Of a stretch of 64,000 bases of DNA, positions 57,381 to 64,000 are shown in pieces; position 1 is the first letter of the stretch, and every line of letters starts with the position of its first letter. Both the position numbers and the translations under genes were made by a program. This DNA is from Sympetrum striolatum. Lineage: Eukaryota; Arthropoda; Insecta; Odonata; Libellulidae. The stretch lies in contig OX388345.1 of NCBI GenBank assembly GCA_947579665.1, positions 70,795,454 through 70,859,453 of the forward strand. The letters run 5' to 3'. The notes under the pieces were generated by a model. It made no database searches and was not told where the DNA came from. It was given only the letters and a program-made list of their open reading frames with translations.

Positions 57381-60300
57381 TAGCTAGTATATTCTCTCGA
57401 TATTTTGCTTTATGTCGTGAGGAATGTCTATTCGACCAAACTTATTACTTTAGCCATGTATCCAAGTATTTTGTCTGTTATTACTTAAAGGTACCTGACA
57501 TGATCAGCAGCATCAGACAGTTTGCATATTTTTATCACAATTTCAATGATTCAGTCCATGATTAGTAAGTCGGGAATCCAAGTTTTTAGCTTTGACGTAT
57601 TTTTACTGCAGGTGTTTTATCTCATTTTTCGCTTCATTTCATACCTACTAGTTTTCGGTGAATGCCAGATTTTAGACGGACATAAATGCTTATTCCGGAA
57701 TACAAGGCCTTTCTTGGTCTCTATTGTAACATCACTAAATTGATATCATATAATTCTATTAGTTCTATTCGTATCATCTAAGATTCTATCTATTCTAATA
57801 GTAGTGAATTTGATTTTTAGTTCATTCACTTGAGCTAAACCTTTGTCAAACTATTAGCTACGTAACGTATCAAAATAATACCTTGCTATTTTATCTGAAC
57901 TTATAAAGACATCGATTTTTCCCATATTTGGCGTTTATCTGGAAGCCTTGATACGATTGTATTTAGGAATGTATTCAATATATCAGCAGATAAGAATGTA
58001 TTCAATGTATCAGCGCGAAAGTGAATTTTAAGGAACATTTTCTTGGGTTACAGAGAATCTCATAAGAAATTTCCTAAAGACTAGCCTCAGTTTCACTTTC
58101 CAAGTTAATTTATGGCGTCGGAATGCACTCAGTCGCGACCGCAGTCAAAACTTGAACTTAAATATCTCGTCTCGTTGATAAAGTTGTCCTCGTATCTTGG
58201 GGTCGTGGCCTTTAAGAGTTTCCTCTGTAGTCCAAGAAATCGTTAGAAAGGCTGTTCATTGCTTAAGATACTTGGTTTCGCTTAGGAACAAGATATTAAT
58301 TTGTAGTAAATGTCTTCCACTTTTAAGATTCTAAAATTCTCCATACATATACTATTTCGTATGGTAAAAATGAATGGTCAATATCTATAAATAATACTCA
58401 ATTTTTCGTTGGCAACGTTGCAAGACTTTCTAACGCCTCTCATATTAAATTTTCTTACCTACTATTAGATGTTTAATTCCTATTTTATATGTCCTTGTAT
58501 TTCATTGTATGCCCGTCTGTTTTATCTATTATTTTCGATCAATATTGACATATTTCTATGATTGCCATGGATATCTTCTACTTTCTTTACTATGGCCAGA
58601 ATAATCGAAATTTCATAACTTCGAAGCCGTGTGCGAAAAATCTTGTAATCAAATTAGAGATTCCCATTTCGGTAAGCCACAAGATAGATTTTTACTACTC
58701 AAGACCATCTGTTTTAAGATATCTGGAAGGTAACACCAATCTGCGAAATCATTTCCTCTGTATGGGATGGAAATTATAGCTCTTAAAAGGAAGGTATTTT
58801 TCCGAACATTTCTACATGTGCCGACCAAACACACCTCGCGTGATGAAATCAACCTTTTACCCGATTATAAAACACTCCCGTTTCGTAAAAGTTATGAAAT
58901 GCACGCGTTAAGGAGCAATTTGAAAATCCTCCTCGCCGTATTTAGAAATCGGATCAAAATACAAATCGTACATCATTCGAGATCTGTCAAGAGACGCATT
59001 TGGTTTCGATTTCTCCTATTTGCCAAGCAAAACGGCTCGTGATCGTTTCGAAACCCCGCTCATAGATGTCGGACGCGTCGGATCATAACGATAACATAAT
59101 CAAGTTTTTGTTTCGCCATTAGGAAACGAGCGAGCTAAATTTATGTGGCCTCGAAGAAGCGTGGAGTTTTTCTGCTTCGGGTGAAGCTCCCCTCATGAGT
59201 CACGGCGAGACGAATCGCTTCCTGAAGTGTTTTTGCCATATTTCGTATATTGCATGAGTCGGACATCAGAATCTTCGGGGTGGTCCACCAGGAGGAGTTA
59301 CCTTCTGCGTCCGACTCCTTCCCGATTGCCTACACCCAGGTCATCCCTCTCTGCTGGAATCCGCTTTTTGCCATTCTTTCGTCCTTGATACAGGACGAAT
59401 AGCGCCGTCACGGTCGGCTTCACAAGAAGAAGATCCACGGGATATAAATCTGATGTTATGATTAAGATGGAGGAGGGATTTACACAGTGTGGTGTATATC
59501 GAACTTGAGAACGGCTCATGGAGTCAAAGAGGCGATGAGGAGGTTTAGGAAGAGAATGGGAAGAGATTTTAGTCAAAAATGGATATGTATCTGAGGTTTG
59601 AGAATGATTGCTTGCTTCAGGTCAATATTTTTATTAAATTTTTTTCGCGATTATTTATTTAAAAAGATCGACATCCCTAAATGTTATAGTTGCGAGAAAA
59701 GATTTTGAATTTAAATGTTTTATTTTTATGAAATTAAACGTATTTCTCTGGTAGTAGTAGATGTTAAAATGTCAGAGAGAGCTCTTAATTATATATTGCG
59801 TGGATTGTCGATTGTATTATGATCAGAAGAAATTCAAAGATGCCTCAATAAGTTTTTGCTTTTTATCATATTTAATACCAGCTCAGGTGTTTTATCCACT
59901 AAATATTGTGAAGAACCTCCGTATATTATGACCACCCTAATAATGTCTGAAGCAGAAAGGAAATCGTTTGTTTACATTGTTGCACGCGCGCCAAAATCCT
60001 AACATAAAAAAAGCGGGAACATCCTCATTCTCAAGGCAGCGTATTCTTCTTGGTTATGTTTAGAAGCGTAACTTTATATCGAAGCATATGTTAGGTTAAA
60101 TCAGGGATTACTTGCATATATGTTTCTTAAAGTATATAGTAATTGAGATGACTATGACGTTGTTATCTATGCGGGATCAGATATTCCTATTTTGTTACCT
60201 TTGTTGTAGCCTCGAACCCACTTGTGTGATTTGTATATATATTTACGTTTTTGCAAGCAAGACTCTCAATGCAATAATCGTAGAATTGCCTGCACTCAAG

Positions 60301-60950
60301 GAGCAATTATATTTTACCGCATTAACCACTCTGAAACAAGATCACAGTATTCCTTAAAAATATTCGATGTTTTCAGCCTTAACTTGGTGTAATTATCAAA
60401 TAAAACAAACAATTGAAGAAACTGTACACTTAAATTTATACTTCATTCCTTAAATAATAGATATATATGTCAAGCATTAGATCATTATATGTGATGTCAA
60501 TATGAATAAGTCATCCTATACGGTTGTCTCTGTCCACCTCTCATCCACTCGTAGCTTATCCATGTTTCTTCTTCATTTGCAACCGCAGTGGCAATAACAG
60601 GACCTTGGCCGCTAAGCTCTATGTAAGTCAACCGCTCGCTCTCGATTTTTTTGTCGGTCGCTTTGATTTCCTCTGGTCCATCACTCGGCATTTGAAGGGG
60701 ATTACGCCGAGAGGAAATCATCGCTAATGACACACGCGATGTCAATGGGGACATCAGCCAATTGTGATTGCCTTTACGGTATTCCGGGCGAATTTATTCA
60801 GCACTGCAAAAAGAGATTCGCGGTCAATTAAGACTGGACGGAACCGTTTAACTGAGGGGGGAATTGGTTTTTGCTTAGCCGGTGATGAGGTGGGGAGTTT
60901 CCGCCGAAATTAATTTTCCGAGATTTGTCTTGTCTGAAAAGTATACAACT
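57380..60950. other. Long gene-free stretch
   Basis: Mostly AT-rich, with GC-raised patches at 58780-59580 and 60520-60950. A short tandem duplication lies at 57967-58012. Frames up to 92 codons, none recognised. Confidence 0.4.
57967..58012. repeat. 27-bp tandem duplication
   Basis: GAATGTATTCAATATATCAG at 57967 is repeated with one change at 57994 (GAATGTATTCAATGTATCAG), a period of 27. Two units. Confidence 0.85.
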
Positions 60951-60954
60951 CGGA

Positions 60955-61110
60955 GCAACCTTGAACCTCATTCCCTCGAGTGTTAGCTACCGTAACCTTT
61001 GGAGATAGGATGGGAGATATTACTTTCCAGATGAGGAATGAGGTAGTTTTTCCCTATTTTTTCACGGTTTTTTCCTTCTCTTATTTAATCTATTTCGTCA
61101 CAAAAACACA
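60955..61110 (-). mobile_element. Dispersed repeat family A fragment, minus strand
   Basis: Read on minus, GGGAAAAACTACCTCATTCC and TCATCTGGAAAG correspond to the GGCAAACTACCTCACTCCTC part of family A. Further on lie GAGGGAATGAGGTTCAAGG and neighbouring bases also found at 54459-54481. Strongly diverged. Confidence 0.35.
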
Positions 61111-61289
61111 AGAGGAATATAAATTCCATTCATCCACATCAGGAGCATTATGATATACTGAAAAATATCAATACAACATTATTTTTGACTCTTATTATAC
61201 ATCACCCCTTCGTTCATTTATCATAATGTCTTGATGGATAAAACATATTTCATGTGGGCTGGTTGTCCTTCAATTCATTTATTATGCTT

Positions 61290-61361
61290 CGTTGTTTAAG
61301 GATAGAGAACATCTATTTTATCACTTCTGTCTCACTGTCCGTCTTGTTCATGGCTTTGATA
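61290..61361 (+). mobile_element. Family A, 5' part
   Basis: GGATAGAGAACATCTATTTT, CTCACTGTCCGTCTTGTTCA and TGGCTTTGATAATATGAAA match the 5' blocks of the 46-kb copy (GGATAGAGAAAAAATGTATA; CACAGTCTTGATCACGGCTG; TGATGAAAT). It ends where a (TAA)n-flanked B terminus begins. Confidence 0.45.
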
Positions 61362-61364
61362 ATA

Positions 61365-61580
61365 TGAAAAATAATAACGACAATAATAAATATTTATTTG
61401 GGTGATATTTAGACTGAGAGTCTCTTCTTCCGTATAGCTCGTCGTCATTTATTATAGAATTATTAAATTAAAGATAATAGTATGAGAAGAAATTAGAATA
61501 ATCGTGAATGTGAAAAACCTTAGAGGTACCTAATAATGACTTATGAATGGTTCTTATTAATGTTGTTCTTTTTAGAATGC
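61365..61580 (-). mobile_element. Element B 3' end between family A halves
   Basis: AATAATAACGACAATAATAA is followed by TATTTATTTGGGTGATATT, TAGACTGAGAGTCTCTTCTT; on minus this reads as the B terminus with a decayed (TTA)n tail. About 190 bases separate the tail from the resumed family A sequence, compared with about 400 in the 27-kb composite. Confidence 0.45.
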
Positions 61581-61740
61581 TATGAAAAGTGTCATAAATA
61601 GGGTAATGATGCTGCATTAAGAAGAAAGTTTTCTGTGTATGACATTCTCGCTCACAATAAGTGGAGAAAGAAAAGGGAAATTACCTCACTCCTCACCTCA
61701 TTCCCTCTTGAATTTTCTACGAAGCTAATGGTGTGAGGAT
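61580..61740 (+). mobile_element. Family A, 3' part
   Basis: GAAAAGTGTCATAAATAGGG, TAATGATGCTGCATT, TGACATTCTCGCTCAC, GGAGAAAGAAAAGGGAAATT and ACCTCACTCCTCACCTCATT align with AGTGTTACCCATAGAGTCAT through ACCTCACTCCTCATCCTGCC at 46 kb. Confidence 0.5.
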
Positions 61741-63420
61741 TGAGGATCCTACCGATCATTGAGCTGATTACTTCACAGACAGTCAAAGCGTTACAAAATG
61801 CTTTTGACACTATTGTACTCGTATCAACCCTTCTGTATCTTTATCTCCTTTCTGTCTTCATCCCAAGTCCTCTTTCTTTGATGCTTCCGTATCGCATTCT
61901 ACTCTATCTTATTTACAGTATTCTTTTTCGGGAACTTTGTGTCGTTAGTCCAATCAGACGGCTTCCCGATGCTTTTATCCAATCCTCTCGATTCCTGAAC
62001 ATAAAGAAGTCTTTGAGATGGCGGAGAATGGGGTCAAGAATTCCAAGGGGTTAGATCTTTCGTCTCCATCCCCTTCGATGAGAAGTAGTCTGCAAACCTC
62101 TCTGGAATCCGAGGTTTTGATAAAATGGTTGTAGACTAAAATTTTTGCTCTACAGTTCTGTTCGGATTTAACTCTTTTATTGCTAGAGCCTTGTTTGTGT
62201 TCCGAATTTCGCCCTAAATCGATAAAAAAAGCTTTTAGGTCCTACGCGAATCGAGGAAGCTTCTTTCCTGGAAGGAACGCCGAGAAATTTTTGGAAGAGA
62301 GATAAGTTGGATGTTCAAGTATCGGGAAGTTTATTTGGGATTAACGGTAAGCCTAGGTGATGTAAAGGCAAGCTATTGGAAAAACCCCTAGGAAATACGA
62401 AATACGATAGGCTTATGTAGCGATTATTGATTAAACAATGACAATTTAAATTATATCAAATTTTACGCAAGCAAGGTAACGTAAATTTACGTAAAAATAT
62501 AGTAAAATATGTGAACATTTAAATAAATTAAATTTTCAATCCCAACTCCCTTTCCCTTATAAGTTAATAACAGCTTAGCTTCTTAATTGCTCCTTATATC
62601 GCAAATTATGCCTAGGTTTTAAAAAATGTTATGTATATTTTTTACTTTTGAACGTTAAATTAATAATCGCTGAAAAATACCGTCGCTAATGTATTTTATC
62701 GCTCAGTATTTAATTTTTAATTTAAGTTTAGCTTTTAATAATATCTATTATTAATAGCTCCATCAGTAATTACTGAAAAGCACTAGCTCCTTATAAGCAT
62801 CACTCTGTTGACTGGATAAAATAAACCTTAAGAGATTGACTTCCAAATACAGTAACCACCTTCTATTTTAGTGAACAGTAATACAGAATAACCGATTTTC
62901 ATATGTAGTGACAACACGACTAATGAGTATTATTCGTGTCGAAGTCATATTATTCAGCTGAAATATTACTTTGTATAAGTTTTTGTGCGCATGCGTATCC
63001 TCCTTTAATCAGAATTTTATTCACATCATAACAACACTCATGACGAAAGTAATTCTCTCTTTAGATAACCGATCCGTTTCTCTCTCAGATCTCCGTATTA
63101 TCAGACCTACGGTACTTGGGGTCCTGTTCGGTCTCATAGTGACGACTGCGGAAGATTCCACCCAGATATTAAATCACTGTGATACTGGGAAGCGCGGTGA
63201 CGTACGGGAAATTTTTTCTCTCGAGTGCCGCTCGATGGCAGATAAGAGAAGACTCGAGCAACTCTTCCTGACTCACTGTTCGCACTTTTTCCCGCTCCGG
63301 CGACCCGAATGAGGTGAACTAGAATCTCGCAGCTTTCATTCCAGACCTCTCTAATTGAGATATTCATTGTCGGGGAATATGACGTAATACGAGGACATCG
63401 AGGCCCGCGAGTGCTTTCCA
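61740..63420. other. Gene-free stretch
   Basis: Frames of 104 codons (61740-62054, TTG start) and 113 codons (62971-63312, TTG start) on + and 77 on - are unrecognised. 62400-62960 is strongly AT-rich; 63050-63320 is GC-raised. Confidence 0.4.
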
Positions 63421-63427
63421 GCTCCAG

Positions 63428-63990
63428 GATGAAAATTCCATGTGAGAAACGTTTTCATTGCTTAGGTTTTGCGATTTAGGTTACCTGCGACAATCACAGT
63501 GCGTAACGGATCTTACGTTGTTGGATCCGCTTTCGTTGTTGTTCATTGTTCCTTCTAGAACGTCTTTGTTGATCATTGTTGGATGAGCGTGTTTGTTGGA
63601 GAAACCAGTAAAATTTTAGGGTTTGTGTGCGACAATCACGGAGCGTAACGGATTTTATGCTGTTGGATCCGCTTTCGTTGTTGTGTATTGTTGCTTCTGG
63701 AACAGCTTTGTTGCTCATTGTAGGAAAAGTGTGTTTGTTTGTTTCTGTTGTGCGCTGCGATGAAAATTCCAGCTGAAAAACTTCTTTTTTTCGCAAGAAC
63801 AAGAAATTCTTATAAAATTTCGCGTTACGTGCTTCCTTTATGAATAAAGTCTACTTTTACGTAGCAGAATCAGCTCCCGTATTTGAAATTTTTGTTCATT
63901 GTTGCTTCATAATACGCTATGTCGCCTTTTCCACGTGTTTTTGTTCTTAATTGTAGAGGAATGCTTCTAATGTCATTGTTGACGCACAAT
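63428..63990. repeat. Tandem array, about 142-bp unit, reaching the window edge
   Basis: TGCGACAATCAC starts at 63486 and again at 63628 (period 142). The units share GCGTAACGGAT-TTA-G-TG, TTGGATCCGCTTTCGTTGTT, CATTGTT/TATTGTT, CTTCT-GAAC and GTGTTTGTT. GATGAAAATTCCA occurs both before the first unit (about 63429) and after the second (about 63760). A weaker TTTTTGTTCATTGTTGCTTC block at about 63890-63910 suggests a third, decayed unit. The minus-strand frame across it (63494-63802) gives an Asn/Gln/Arg-rich peptide that simply reflects the GTTGTT content. The array probably continues beyond the window. Confidence 0.65.
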
Positions 63991-64000
63991 GTTTATCGTG

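Noticed and set aside
1..64000. CRISPR array, bacterial operons, phage or integrated virus
   Set aside because: No regularly spaced identical repeats, no operon structure and no viral protein motif were seen; sequence style is animal nuclear DNA.
1..64000. Telomeric or centromeric satellite
   Set aside because: No TTAGG arrays and no long homogeneous tandem array; only short two- or three-unit duplications.

Overview
This window looks like non-coding DNA from an animal nuclear genome, most likely an arthropod and probably an insect. The reasons are an AT-rich background (about 37-38% G+C judged by eye, not computed) with no obvious CpG depletion, no operon-like gene packing, no open frame that I recognise as a cellular protein, and many short decayed interspersed repeats of retroposon type, several with (TAA)n tails. 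The species cannot be told from the sequence. Open frames longer than 150 codons exist, but they lie in locally GC- or pyrimidine-rich DNA, several lack an ATG, and none has a recognisable domain.

Layout. 1-5.1 kb: AT-rich DNA, two long polypyrimidine tracts (about 1.5-2.1 and 3.15-3.48 kb), then a 1.5-kb CpG-rich block. That block ends in the only good candidate for a cellular exon: an ATG in fair initiation context at 4703, followed 15 codons later by a perfect GTAAGT donor. 5.1-23 kb: AT-rich DNA broken by CpG-rich blocks of 300-700 bp (around 6.4, 8.3, 13.3, 17.1, 18.9, 20.2 and 21.4 kb), a 145-bp tandem duplication (5.8 kb) and a striking pair of adjacent hairpins (15.2 kb). 23-32 kb: repeat-rich, with copies of a dispersed family here called A and of a LINE-like 3' tail here called B. 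31.97-32.37 kb: degenerate repeats carrying four perfect AACCGGTT octamers, the Grainyhead consensus. 34.0 kb: a short reverse-transcriptase relic (RGVPQG...LSPL). 40-49 kb: more A and B copies, a 60-bp-arm foldback (42.04-42.19 kb), a tRNA-like SINE relic (42.3 kb) and two A copies in head-to-head orientation (45.6-46.3 kb). 52-58 kb: further CpG-rich blocks. 61 kb: an A-B-A composite like the one at 27 kb. 63.4-64 kb: a tandem array of about 142 bp running to the window edge.

No set of genes working together can be described. The most economical reading is a large intron or intergenic region, possibly downstream of a first exon near 4.7 kb, with scattered CpG-rich blocks that may be regulatory and a sediment of old SINE, LINE and foldback elements. 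The most unusual items are the 42-kb foldback, the AACCGGTT cluster, the twin hairpins at 15.2 kb and the A-B-A composites. Family names A and B are my own labels; all repeat boundaries were set by eye and are approximate.
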